A stretch of DNA of 64,000 nucleotides from CBDFLT01 sp965249225 (lineage in GTDB: Bacteria; Chloroflexota; Dehalococcoidia; Lucifugimonadales; G963668185), in assembly GCA_965249225.1 (NCBI GenBank), contig CBDFLT010000001.1:7108-71107 (forward strand), read 5' to 3'. This document shows, in pieces, positions 53,377-61,317 of this stretch (its first letter is position 1; every line of letters begins with the position of its first letter). A model generated the notes under the pieces. It worked only from the letters and a program-made list of their open reading frames with translations, had not been told where the DNA came from and did no database searches. The translations under genes and the position numbers were made by a program.

Positions 53377-54177
53377 ATGGACGTTACCAATCGGGTCGCT
53401 GTCGTTACCGGAGGAGGGCGCGGCATAGGACGTGCCATCGCCCTGGCGCTTGCGAAGCACGGGGCCGATGTAATGATCGCAGACCTGGATGAAGAGACCG
53501 CAGGTGACGTGGCCGGTGAAGTAGGGGACCTGGGCCGGGAGTCCGCGGCGATCGTCGCCGACGTCACCGATCAGGCTTCGGTGGACCGCATGGTCTTAGA
53601 GGCTGTAGACCGTTTCGGTCGAGTCGACATCCTGGTGAACAACGCAGGAGTGGTCGCCGCGCCGGGATGGGAGGACCGGGAGCGTTCCAACGAGCACGAC
53701 TGGGACCTGATCTACGCCGTCAACGTGAAAGGGGTCGCGAGGGTGACCGATGCGGTTTCGCCGCACATGAAGGAGAGGCGGTATGGCAAGGTCGTCAATC
53801 TCGCGTCGGTCGCGGGAAGACGGGGCGATCCCACCAATCCTCCCTATAGTGCGTCCAAGGCCGCGGTGATCAGCCTGACGCAGGCGGCTGCCCTGGAGCT
53901 GGCCCCTTTCGACATCAACGTCAACGCCATCTGCCCGGGCGTGCTCTGGACGGCTATGTGGCAGAGGATCGCCTATCGGCGCAGCATTGCGTCCGAGAAT
54001 GTGGAGAGCCGGTCGCCCCGAGAGATGTTCGACCTCGCGATCGAGAAGCGGATGCCGCTGGGACGGGAGCAGACACCTGAAGACGTCGGTTATCTGGCGA
54101 CGTTTCTCGCCTCGGACGCCGCTCGGAACATCACCGGCCAGGCCATCAACGTCGACAGCGGCTCGTACATGTCCTGA
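53377..54177 (+). CDS. Short-chain dehydrogenase/reductase, 266-residue family, copy 3
   Basis: A 266-residue classical SDR with the regular motifs: TGGGRGIGRAI, NNAGVVA, Ser in NLASVAGRRG and YSASK at the active site. It ends AINVDSGS, differing from the usual DGG. It is the closest match to the truncated copy at 25839 (DQASVDRMV-x-EAVDRFGRVDI is shared). TTGG is the only weak ribosome-binding feature. Its 3' flank leads into the orphan NHL upstream sequence. Substrate unknown. Confidence 0.93.
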   Translation: MDVTNRVAVVTGGGRGIGRAIALALAKHGADVMIADLDEETAGDVAGEVGDLGRESAAIVADVTDQASVDRMVLEAVDRFGRVDILVNNAGVVAAPGWEDRERSNEHDWDLIYAVNVKGVARVTDAVSPHMKERRYGKVVNLASVAGRRGDPTNPPYSASKAAVISLTQAAALELAPFDINVNAICPGVLWTAMWQRIAYRRSIASENVESRSPREMFDLAIEKRMPLGREQTPEDVGYLATFLASDAARNITGQAINVDSGSYMS

Positions 54178-54269
54178 TAGCCTGTGTCAAGACATTGCCG
54201 GTCTGCCTCGGGCATTATGCTTTGAGGCGTTTTCGCCCGCGTCTTGCCGGTGGTCCTTCCCAGGAAGGC

Positions 54270-54345
54270 TTGGACGCCGTCTGGGGTGGGTGGATGGGAA
54301 TAACTGCCTAGGGGTGGGGTTCTAACATCGATACGGCGAAAAGGC
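54270..54345 (+). repeat. Orphan copy of the NHL-gene upstream region
   Basis: GACGCCGTCTGGGGTGGG, then GGATGGGAATA and GGGGTGGGG in order, match 40975-41044 upstream of NHL copy 4 nearly base for base, but no NHL gene follows; the sequence runs into a tRNA pair. It follows an SDR gene, as the SDR-DUF1800-NHL set does at 38.6-42.1 kb, so a DUF1800/NHL pair was probably lost here. Between 54178 and 54511 nothing else is recognised. Confidence 0.6.
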
Positions 54346-54511
54346 CTGGAATCGCTGCTGGGTAGTGCGCCCGCCTCCTCCGAGAACGGGCCAACGTGCT
54401 TGCCGCTGTCAGGCCGGTCTCGTTGGACAACAAAGTTCGACATTGTCTATAATGACGCCGGGGAGGGGCCGTTTCTGACCTGGGCCGCGCAGGTCCCACC
54501 GGCGTTGCCAG

Positions 54512-54598
54512 GCCGAGGTGGTGGAATTGGTAGACACGCAGCGTTGAGGGCGCTGTGGCCGAAAGGCTGTAGGAGTTCGAGTCTCCTCCTCGGCACCA
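54512..54598 (+). tRNA. tRNA-Leu (anticodon GAG)
   Basis: An 87-nt class II tRNA with CCA encoded. Acceptor GCCGAGG pairs with CCTCGGC; the anticodon loop is TTGAGGG between CAGCG and CGCTG, giving GAG; a long variable arm TGGCCGAAAGGCTGT follows, then GGAGTTCGAGTCTCC. tRNA-Cys lies 12 bp downstream. Confidence 0.96.
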
Positions 54599-54610
54599 CT
54601 TCCAAAACGA

Positions 54611-54687
54611 GGCGACGTAGCCAAGTGGTCTAAGGCGGGGGTCTGCAAAACCCCTATTCGGCGGTTCGAATCCGCCCGTCGCCTCCA
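54611..54687 (+). tRNA. tRNA-Cys (anticodon GCA)
   Basis: A 77-nt tRNA with CCA encoded. Acceptor GGCGACG pairs with CGTCGCC; the anticodon loop CTGCAAA gives GCA; the T arm is GGCGGTTCGAATCCGCC. It is the only tRNA for the amino acid that selenocysteine biology is related to here, but it is an ordinary tRNA-Cys, not tRNA-Sec. Confidence 0.96.
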
Positions 54688-54710
54688 TTAATCCAGCGCA
54701 TGATAGACAG

Positions 54711-54740
54711 GCCCCTGAGATTCTCGGGGGCTTTGATTTT
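54711..54740 (+). terminator. Rho-independent terminator of the tRNA-Leu/tRNA-Cys pair
   Basis: GCCCCTGAG (54711-54719), loop ATT, CTCGGGGGC (54723-54731), one G-U pair, followed by TTTGATTTT. It lies 24 bp after the encoded CCA of tRNA-Cys. Confidence 0.85.
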
Positions 54741-54928
54741 GCCTGGAATACGCGATCTGGTCACGGACTATCCAGATTGGTGCAGGATCTTCCCGAACTG
54801 CTTTACCACAGCCGGCGGCCTAGACAGTTGGGTTGCTAATTTCCTGGTTGGCACACAGGATGGTTGGGTAGGGGAACCACGGCCGAGCTGATAATTGGCC
54901 TTAGCTGTGGTCATCGCGAGAAAGCATG

Positions 54929-56938
54929 TCAGCCTTCTGACGTCTGGGCCTCCCGCAATTTGAGGATGTTGGTCACAATCTGTTGCAGGGCGTCGCACGA
55001 AAGCCCCTGAGAACCAGCCTGGTTAATTAGTTCCTCAATGACCACCGGATTCTTCATGGCATGTTTACTTTTGCGTATTTCGAACTTTGCCTGGCAAGCT
55101 TTCATGATCTCCTGAAACCGCTCCTCACCGATGTCCCCGCGGAGAGTCTCGTCCATTGATCGCACAAAACAAGCAAAGTTGGACATCACCTGAGTAGATG
55201 GGAAATCCTCTGCTGGTTGCCCGAGTAATCTAAGTAATCGGCGATTCTCCCCAGGAATTGCGTTGTCATCCATATGGTCACCGTCCCAGATGACGAATGT
55301 CCTAATTCCAAATCGGCGGAAGATTGCCAATGGACAGTCTAGGTTAGATTTGCCTCCACACGGAATCACTGCAATCCCTTCACTCTCTATATCGTGACCC
55401 ATAGAGCGAGCAGTTCCCAATATTGCCGCCCTGTCGTCCTCACCCTCGACAAGCGCCACAACATCGGCGAAGAAGCCCTCACCCATCCATGGAGTCATGA
55501 TCGAACGCAAGCGTGGCTCAAGCGTACTCCACGTGAACTTTTCCGCAGGCCTTGCATTTGGGTCAACGGCCTCCCAAATCTCCGCTGCAACAGAGTCTCC
55601 ATCAACTTGAGTCACCTGTGTTGCACGTGGCATCTCTGGGTCAGGTTCGACCTTCCTAAATGCTCTTACTTGGTGGAATCTGTCAAGCCCGACGAAGAGA
55701 GGCGAATGTGTCGTATAGAGTATCTGTGTGCGCTTGGAAACACCGGCGATCACACCACTCGCCAGCTGTAGTAGGATACTGGCCAAATGTCGTTGTCTAC
55801 TTGGATGTTGGTAAAGCTCAGGCTCTTCGATGCCCAGCGTCAGATTTGGTAGCCCTTTGACGGCATTGTCAGATGTTTCCGAGATTGAGGACTGTCCCTG
55901 CGTCTCAGAGGAGTCGCCATCAGACACTTCTCGTGGACTCGGACCCTGAGCGACCGCTAGGTGCTGGAGCATGGTTAAGATGAAGGCTCGTTGGAGGCCG
56001 TGACCCGTTTGACCAACAGCTGCAGAGTACCCATCTTCAACGAGCTTTACATCGGTTGAAGGTAGGGGCACATCAATGTTGCCAGCGGCCAATTCCAAGT
56101 TAACACTCGCATCAGGCACGTAAGTCTTTAAAGTTCGTGTGAGTGTTGCTTCAAGTGCGCTTTTGTCCTTCTGGGCGATGTCTGCCATTATGTCTTGATA
56201 ACGCTGTTGGGTTTCCGTCTTGAGCGTTGCGATCTCTTCCCGTTCAGCAAGAGTGCTCCTTACTACCAGGTTCATAATATCTGTGATTGGGGAGCCACGT
56301 CCTTCAGTGGCATCCTCTGCAGCATCCCGTACGGCGGGAATAGAGATAAACAGCGTATATCGACTCAGGTAGCCTTCACCTACCTCAGTAAAGCCAAAGA
56401 ATTTGCCGTCGTCCCGTAGTCGAACGCATCGCTCGGGATGAGAATCTTCCCAGGCCCTGATGGCGTCTTGGACGTCCTGAGCCGACTGCACGCTTGGAAG
56501 CTCAGCGTATTGGGGGTTGGTCCTCAATTCATTGTATTGTGACCGGGCTTCGGTTTTGCTTGGGGCGTTTCGGATGGCTTGAAACTCTGCGTTCTGCATT
56601 CGAGAACCGTGCAAACTGGTTTGAGGGGCGCTGTCCGATATGGCAAGTAACCTCGTTACAGACAATGAGTCACCCTGCATATAGGGCTTAAACTTCGTCT
56701 CGGCATCGGAATCCAGGTCTGTAAACGTGACGGTGATCTCAATCTCGCGAGTCGTATCGTTGCCATAAAAGTCTTCTGGACCGAAAGTAGGACGTGTCGC
56801 ATAGAACATTTCTAATGCACGGAGGAAGGAGGATTTGCCGGCACCATTTGGTCCAACTAATGCTGTGAGCGGCTCACAATTCAAAGTGGCATCGATGATG
56901 CACCGAAAGTTTTTCACATGAACTGACTGTATTAGCAC
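54929..56938 (-). CDS. OLD-family ATP-dependent endonuclease (class 1)
   Basis: A 669-residue protein of the overcoming-lysogenisation-defect family, nucleases linked to phage defence. The N-terminal ABC-type ATPase has Walker A VGPNGAGKSSFLRALEMF near residue 28 and LTLGIEEPELYQHP near 370 (Walker B region) with the Q-loop zone between. The C-terminal Toprim domain has VVALVEGEDDRAAILG near 510, and FVIWDGDHMDDNAIP near 560 gives the metal-binding Asp pair. No UvrD-like partner (Gabija) or reverse transcriptase is adjacent, so it is a lone class 1 OLD gene. It lies next to a tRNA pair and is noticeably less GC-rich than its neighbours, as expected of an acquired gene. Confidence 0.92.
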   Translation of the reverse strand: MLIQSVHVKNFRCIIDATLNCEPLTALVGPNGAGKSSFLRALEMFYATRPTFGPEDFYGNDTTREIEITVTFTDLDSDAETKFKPYMQGDSLSVTRLLAISDSAPQTSLHGSRMQNAEFQAIRNAPSKTEARSQYNELRTNPQYAELPSVQSAQDVQDAIRAWEDSHPERCVRLRDDGKFFGFTEVGEGYLSRYTLFISIPAVRDAAEDATEGRGSPITDIMNLVVRSTLAEREEIATLKTETQQRYQDIMADIAQKDKSALEATLTRTLKTYVPDASVNLELAAGNIDVPLPSTDVKLVEDGYSAAVGQTGHGLQRAFILTMLQHLAVAQGPSPREVSDGDSSETQGQSSISETSDNAVKGLPNLTLGIEEPELYQHPSRQRHLASILLQLASGVIAGVSKRTQILYTTHSPLFVGLDRFHQVRAFRKVEPDPEMPRATQVTQVDGDSVAAEIWEAVDPNARPAEKFTWSTLEPRLRSIMTPWMGEGFFADVVALVEGEDDRAAILGTARSMGHDIESEGIAVIPCGGKSNLDCPLAIFRRFGIRTFVIWDGDHMDDNAIPGENRRLLRLLGQPAEDFPSTQVMSNFACFVRSMDETLRGDIGEERFQEIMKACQAKFEIRKSKHAMKNPVVIEELINQAGSQGLSCDALQQIVTNILKLREAQTSEG

Positions 56939-57160
56939 TGCCGCTAGAACCTACTTGATCTTGCTGGTCGGATATCCGTCCCGAATGTTAGCATGGAAGT
57001 GCGATCCATGCGTTTAGCTCTAATGTCTACTTCCCTATTTTCGACAGTCGGACCGCATTCAATAAAAGTGGTATTAGAGGGCTTTAAGATTGCATGAACC
57101 AGACACGCTGATCGACCTGTCTGAATCTTTAGACTGCGATGGACTTACGGGTCCAGCTAG

Positions 57161-57361
57161 TCAGACAGCTATGCTCACTTTGTTGCGCGGCTTTATGTCG
57201 CGGGCGTCGGCAACATCGATCTCCGTTTGAAGCCACCACTTGATCTTAGCGTCTGTCGCGTAAGCCGGTGGTTCCGGCCGAATCTCAAGTCGGACGCTAT
57301 GCTGATATGGCCTGCCGGACTTGAGCCTTGCATTCTCAAGGAACACTGCACTACCGTGCCC
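57161..57361. repeat. About 200-bp direct repeat, copy 1
   Basis: Nearly identical, with fewer than 20 mismatches by eye, to 58964-59164 in the same orientation. It encodes (minus strand) the last 65 or so codons of the protein at 58964-59461. The two copies flank metF. Confidence 0.85.
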
Positions 57362-57478
57362 CGACCTTAACCGGGTGCAGGTCACTGGGCCAGCGGAGAG
57401 AACAAAGCCTGGTATCCTTACACGATCGTTACAGACTGCCAGCACCCGAAGCGGATTTGGTTGGCAGGCCACTGTCAA
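57161..57478 (-). pseudogene. Truncated copy of the 165-residue unknown protein gene
   Basis: The last 65 codons (GSAVFLENARLKSGRPYQHS, then KIKWWLQTEIDVADARDIK) closely match the C-terminus of the protein at 58964-59461. The first 40 codons are unrelated and lack a ribosome-binding site, and the N-terminal beta-rich half is missing. It is therefore a duplicated 3' fragment that happens to be open, not a gene with its own role. Confidence 0.75.
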
Positions 57479-57570
57479 ATGGCGGCTAGCATTTATGGCG
57501 CATATAAGTGGGGCTCACAGTCGTCGGCTTCGGCGGCCAGGAAGGTGATGCCCAACTAAAGCCAGGGCAA

Positions 57571-58464
57571 ATGAAGATAAGGGACATCCTAAAAACCCAG
57601 CGCACCCTGTCCTTCGAATTCTATCCTCCGAAGGCGGAGGAGGGGATTCCATCGGTGTTCGAGGCCATCCACAGCCTCAGGGCGTTCAGGCCTAGCTTCA
57701 TCTCCATCACCTACGGTGCCGGTGGGACCACCAGGGCCCTGACCGAGGAGATCGCCGTGGGCGTCAAGAAGGAGACGGACCTAGAGGTGATGGCCCACCT
57801 GACCTGCGCGGCCCAGACCAAGGAAGAGGTGCACAACGTGCTCGTGAGGCTGGAGCATGTCGGCATCGACAACGTGATCGGGCTGCGGGGTGACCCTCCC
57901 AGAGGACAGAGCACATTCGTCCCGGCTGAAGGCGGCTTGGCCCACGCCACTAACCTGATCGAGCACATTAAGCGCAACTTCGATTTCGGCATCGCCGCTG
58001 CTTGCTACCCCGAGGGGCATCCGGAGTCGCCAGACCTGGAAGCCGATATGAACTACACGGTGATGAAAGTAGCCGTGGGCGCCGAGTTCCTCATCACGCA
58101 GCTCTTTTACGACAACGCCGACTTCTACGACTTCGTGGAGCGCGCACGGATCGCGGGAATTACCGTCCCCATCCTGGCGGGCATTCTACCGGTGCTGAAT
58201 ACGCGCCAAATCCGCAGGTTCACGACATTGTGTGGAGCCAAGATCCCGCCCGCGCTGGACCGGCAACTCGACAGGTTCGCCACCGACGATGCCGCGATCC
58301 GTGAGCTGGGCGTGGAACACGCCACTCAACAGGTGCGTGAGCTTTGGGACAACGGGGTCCAAGGGGTCCACTTCTACGTCCTCAACCGGAGCTACTCGGT
58401 CTCGAAGATACTGCAGAACCTCGGCCTGCGCCACCACGACGGACTGCCCCTCGCGGAGAAATGA
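57571..58464 (+). CDS. metF: Methylenetetrahydrofolate reductase
   Basis: A 297-residue FAD enzyme reducing 5,10-methylene- to 5-methyl-tetrahydrofolate for methionine synthesis. TLSFEFYPPKAEEG near residue 12 holds the catalytic Glu; SFISITYGAGGTTR near 45, VMAHLTCAAQTKEE near 73, NVIGLRGDPPRG near 100, and FLITQLFYDN near 175 follow in the family order. ATG 57571 fits the family N-terminus; upstream codons of the open frame overlap a region without similarity. It is between the two copies of a 200-bp direct repeat and stands alone, so it may have been inserted or its flank duplicated. Confidence 0.95.
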   Translation: MKIRDILKTQRTLSFEFYPPKAEEGIPSVFEAIHSLRAFRPSFISITYGAGGTTRALTEEIAVGVKKETDLEVMAHLTCAAQTKEEVHNVLVRLEHVGIDNVIGLRGDPPRGQSTFVPAEGGLAHATNLIEHIKRNFDFGIAAACYPEGHPESPDLEADMNYTVMKVAVGAEFLITQLFYDNADFYDFVERARIAGITVPILAGILPVLNTRQIRRFTTLCGAKIPPALDRQLDRFATDDAAIRELGVEHATQQVRELWDNGVQGVHFYVLNRSYSVSKILQNLGLRHHDGLPLAEK

Positions 58465-58573
58465 CCGAATCGGCGCCAACTGAGTGAGAATCCGACGACG
58501 ACGAGATCGGTCTGGCCACGGAGTGAACCACAGTCAAAGCTGCCCTTGTTCTAAGCGTAGCGCGGCCCGGTGC

Positions 58574-58903
58574 TTAGCTCCCACTGTCGACATACAGCTC
58601 GGGCAGTGGACCCGGGGGTGGTTGGGTCACGTCCAGACCGTGAACCTCCTTGATCTTATCCCTGTGCCAGCGGTCGAAATCATTATCCGAGGCAGCCAGT
58701 CTCTGCATGTGATCGTCTGCGCCGGGGCCCTCTAAAAGCACTATAACCATCGGTCCCGCCGGAGTCTCCGCGAGCCAGGCAGCGTGGCGCGTCAGACCGT
58801 GACGCCTGTTGAAATCCTCGAACTCTGGTCCGCTCAACTTCCCGGCCCAGTCTTTCCAGGCTTGGACCTTGCCCTCCACTATCGGTGCCAGTATTACGCT
58901 CAT
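58574..58903 (-). CDS. Small conserved protein of unknown function
   Basis: A 109-residue soluble protein. It opens with SVILAPIVEGKVQAWKDWAG and has FNRRHGLTRHAAWLAETPAG, VIVLLEGPGAD in order, a beta-alpha-beta layout suggesting a ferredoxin-like fold similar in outline to the protein at 49735. An AGGAGG box lies 7 bp before the ATG (GGAGGTACGCATG on the coding strand), so it is probably real. I do not recognise the family. Confidence 0.75.
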   Translation of the reverse strand: MSVILAPIVEGKVQAWKDWAGKLSGPEFEDFNRRHGLTRHAAWLAETPAGPMVIVLLEGPGADDHMQRLAASDNDFDRWHRDKIKEVHGLDVTQPPPGPLPELYVDSGS

Positions 58904-58963
58904 GCGTACCTCCTATCTAAGTACGCGGTATTCTAGGGCGACCGGAGTCTCTAGGCAAGCCGC

Positions 58964-59164
58964 TCAGACAGCTATGCTCACCTTGTTGCGCCGCTTTGTG
59001 TCGCGGGCGTCGGCAACATCGATCTCCGTTTGAAGCCACCACTTGATCTTAGCGTCCGTCGGGTAAGCCGGTGGCTGCAGCCGAATCTCAAGTCGGACGC
59101 TATACTGATAAGGCCTGCCGGACTTGAGCATTGAATTCTCAAGGAACACTGCACTACCGTGCGC
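58964..59164. repeat. About 200-bp direct repeat, copy 2
   Basis: The copy inside the complete gene; presumably the parent of 57161-57361. Confidence 0.85.
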
Positions 59165-59461
59165 CGACGTTTCCTTGCGGTTTTTGACCATTTCCTTGGT
59201 TTCGGTGCCGACTTGCTCTAACCCCATACTTGGTCCACCCATTCTCGATCCCATTCCCCTTGGAACCTTGACATAGGTCGGTTTCTCGTAAGTCACAGTG
59301 GATGCCCATCGTCCTTCTACCATGAGGTCTATGCGACCTTCTCTGACCTCGCAGTCCCGACGCGGTGTCAGCTTTATTGTCAGGTCGATGGGTTCGCCCA
59401 GCCTATATGTTCGTTCCTCAAACGAGATGGCGATGCCCAGAGGGCGCAGTCTGCTGATCAA
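58964..59461 (-). CDS. Unknown protein with an arrestin-like N-terminal beta domain
   Basis: A 165-residue protein. The first 70 residues (GIAISFEERTYRLGEPIDLT and EGRIDLMVEGRWAS) form alternating strands that resemble an arrestin-like or cohesin-type beta-sandwich in outline. A basic Gly/Met-rich loop near 80 follows, then HGSAVFLENSMLKSGRPYQYS and KIKWWLQTEIDVADARD. No signal peptide. The C-terminal 65 codons are duplicated at 57161. The ATG is preceded by GGAGGAATCCGTTGATC on the coding strand, a good start. Function unknown. Confidence 0.7.
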   Translation of the reverse strand: MISRLRPLGIAISFEERTYRLGEPIDLTIKLTPRRDCEVREGRIDLMVEGRWASTVTYEKPTYVKVPRGMGSRMGGPSMGLEQVGTETKEMVKNRKETSAHGSAVFLENSMLKSGRPYQYSVRLEIRLQPPAYPTDAKIKWWLQTEIDVADARDTKRRNKVSIAV

Positions 59462-59897
59462 CGGATTCCTCCAATGGTAGGGTGGGCACCCCTATAGTCT
59501 AAGTCGGCATCAGCGGCGGTTGGCGCTGATGCTGGGCAGCATCTTCGGCAACCGCGGCCTGAGCGCTTAGCCGACATTCCCCATATCAAGCTGCCTGGAC
59601 CCAAGCAACGCGGCATCCTTGACGATGGTAGTTTCGCTCACGAATGCTGTCAATCCTCACCCAGGTGCTGGATGGAGCCCGGCGATACGCTCCAGCACTT
59701 GCCGGAATACCTCCTTGGGTACAGCTACCTCCGCCAGTTGAAACACCAGACTCCTGGCAGGCTAACTTAAAGAGCGGTACAAGTACCGGAGGCAGGTCAA
59801 CTTTTTTGTGCAGAATCACGGGGAATTCTTTGCGCGAAGCCGGAGTAGGTTAGAACCAACCCTGGGGAAGGAATATCAAGAGGGCGACATTGCTGAT
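59462..59897. other. Intergenic region, no gene recognised
   Basis: About 435 bp without a supported gene. Short open frames on both strands lack ribosome-binding sites and family motifs. It may contain further decayed EamA sequence, but nothing readable remains. Confidence 0.5.
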
Positions 59898-60014
59898 GAT
59901 GCAGAGGCTGATGAAGGCCCACGGGCAGAGGCGGACGAAGGCCCACGGGCAGAGGCGGACAAGTCTCTGAATTCCGGCACGCCTATCATCGCCACTCCGG
60001 CTAAAAGCCTATCC
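59898..60014 (-). pseudogene. Remnant of a fifth EamA transporter gene
   Basis: On the minus strand this reads RLLAGVAMIGVPEFRDLSASARG, matching RLLAGVAMIGLLEFGALSAFARG of the EamA copy at 61318-62181. The homology starts and stops abruptly and covers only about 25 codons, so it is a short internal fragment. The piece encoding SASARGPS has expanded into a 24-bp tandem repeat. It adjoins the 3' end of the DUF3179 gene. Confidence 0.75.
59901..59963. repeat. 24-bp tandem repeat, 2.6 copies
   Basis: Units at 59901-59924, 59925-59948 and partial 59949-59963, consensus GCAGAGGCGGACGAAGGCCC plus ACGG. The unit derives from the EamA fragment that contains it. Confidence 0.85.
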
Positions 60015-60033
60015 GCAAAGCCACTTTCCGCGC

Positions 60034-61212
60034 CTATGGCACATACAGATCGGCGTCTGGATAATAGTCGCTCCAGGCGAACCAAAAAGCCGTGTAGGTG
60101 GATATCCGTTCCAGCCGCTGGCCGGCCAGCTCGCCTTCTAGCGCACTGCCGGAGAATACGCCCCAGGTGGAGCCAGTCTCGCCGTCCTTCATCAGAGCTT
60201 CGCCATCGATGCTTCCGTCGGAGGCCTGGAAAGTGAGGAGTCGCCCTCCGACTATCCGGTCGAAGACGGTGGGGGTGCCGTTCTCGCCATCAAAAGCGAC
60301 GACGATCGATCTGCCGTCGAACTCGTGGTTCAGTATAGGGCTGTCGACCAGGTAACGAAGCGGATAAGCACGCTGGACGCTCTCGCCTACCATCCCTAAC
60401 ACGAACTCCTTGGGGGTCAGCCGGTCATCTTCGTGTGTCTCGCCCATGATCCCCGCGTCGCGACTGGCGTAGTAGCCGGCGTATGTGTCATTAATGTAGG
60501 TGTTACCTGCACCTCCGGTACTCAGTACCAGGGTGTCCGGGTGCTGGGCTTTCCAGGCGCTCCACGTCATCATCTGGGACGGGATCGGTGTGAGCCGCCC
60601 GCCGGTCATGGCTCCCTCCACTCCCTCGCCTAGTATCTGGCTCCATAGTGTATCCGTCTGGTGATCGAACATGACCAGGCCGTTCATGATTAGCTTTCCG
60701 GACACCCCGAAGGTGAGCTCTTGGCCGGCTACTTCGCGGGAATAGACTATACCGGTGAAGCACAGTGGACACCATGTGACGGCAACAGGCTTACCGCCAA
60801 CTACATCGTTCACGATCTCATGTCGGCTCAACTGAGGGATGGAGTAGGCCCGGTGGTCGCCGTTGATGGACAGGCCAATCACCAACTCGTTCGGCCGCAT
60901 CTGCCCGGCCGCCTCACTGGCTGACAGGAATTCGGGCGTTAGGATGGCGGGGATGGCGTCATAGGGCAAGACGGTGATGATCTCAAAGTCCCTGGATGTG
61001 GAGGCAGGCGTTGGTGTGGGGGTAGCAGGGTCAGTTGGAGTAGCCGTCACCCCAGGAGTGAAGGGACCAACAGAAGGGCTGATTGCAGCGAGCGCTCCTC
61101 CATCCGGTTCAGGTGACTCTGGCTCTGTCCCATTCCCACTGGAGCAGGCAGCAAGGGCCAACACAACGATGCCAAGGAGGCCCATGGGGATGAGTCCTGC
61201 AATCTGTGCCAA
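60034..61212 (-). CDS. DUF3179 domain-containing lipoprotein
   Basis: A 392-residue exported protein. The N-terminal 22 residues are a signal with lipobox ALAAC-SS; a Pro/Thr-rich linker runs to about residue 70. The DUF3179 domain follows: GLSINGDHRAYSIPQLSRHE near 110, then VAVTWCPLCFTGIVYSREV with a CxxC near 145, FGVSGKLIMNGLVMFD, LWSQILGEGVEG. The CxxC may bind metal or act in redox. TTG 61212 is chosen because GCGAGGTG lies 5 bp before it; ATG 61185 is the alternative and would shorten the signal. Role unknown. Confidence 0.92.
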   Translation of the reverse strand: MAQIAGLIPMGLLGIVVLALAACSSGNGTEPESPEPDGGALAAISPSVGPFTPGVTATPTDPATPTPTPASTSRDFEIITVLPYDAIPAILTPEFLSASEAAGQMRPNELVIGLSINGDHRAYSIPQLSRHEIVNDVVGGKPVAVTWCPLCFTGIVYSREVAGQELTFGVSGKLIMNGLVMFDHQTDTLWSQILGEGVEGAMTGGRLTPIPSQMMTWSAWKAQHPDTLVLSTGGAGNTYINDTYAGYYASRDAGIMGETHEDDRLTPKEFVLGMVGESVQRAYPLRYLVDSPILNHEFDGRSIVVAFDGENGTPTVFDRIVGGRLLTFQASDGSIDGEALMKDGETGSTWGVFSGSALEGELAGQRLERISTYTAFWFAWSDYYPDADLYVP

Positions 61213-61317
61213 TTCACACCTCGCCTTTTTCCTTTAGATGTTGTCCTTGGGCTGTGGGTTCGCTTCTGCGAGTATCCATTGAGCATCCATGGCTGCCATA
61301 TTCGCCCCCGTGGGTTA

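Noticed and set aside
54308..54688. 126-residue protein on the minus strand across the tRNA genes
   Set aside because: It is the antisense of tRNA-Leu and tRNA-Cys; such frames are common false genes.
59808..60236. 142-residue plus-strand frame with AEADEGPR repeats
   Set aside because: It is antisense to the EamA remnant and the end of the DUF3179 gene; the repeat comes from the transporter fragment.
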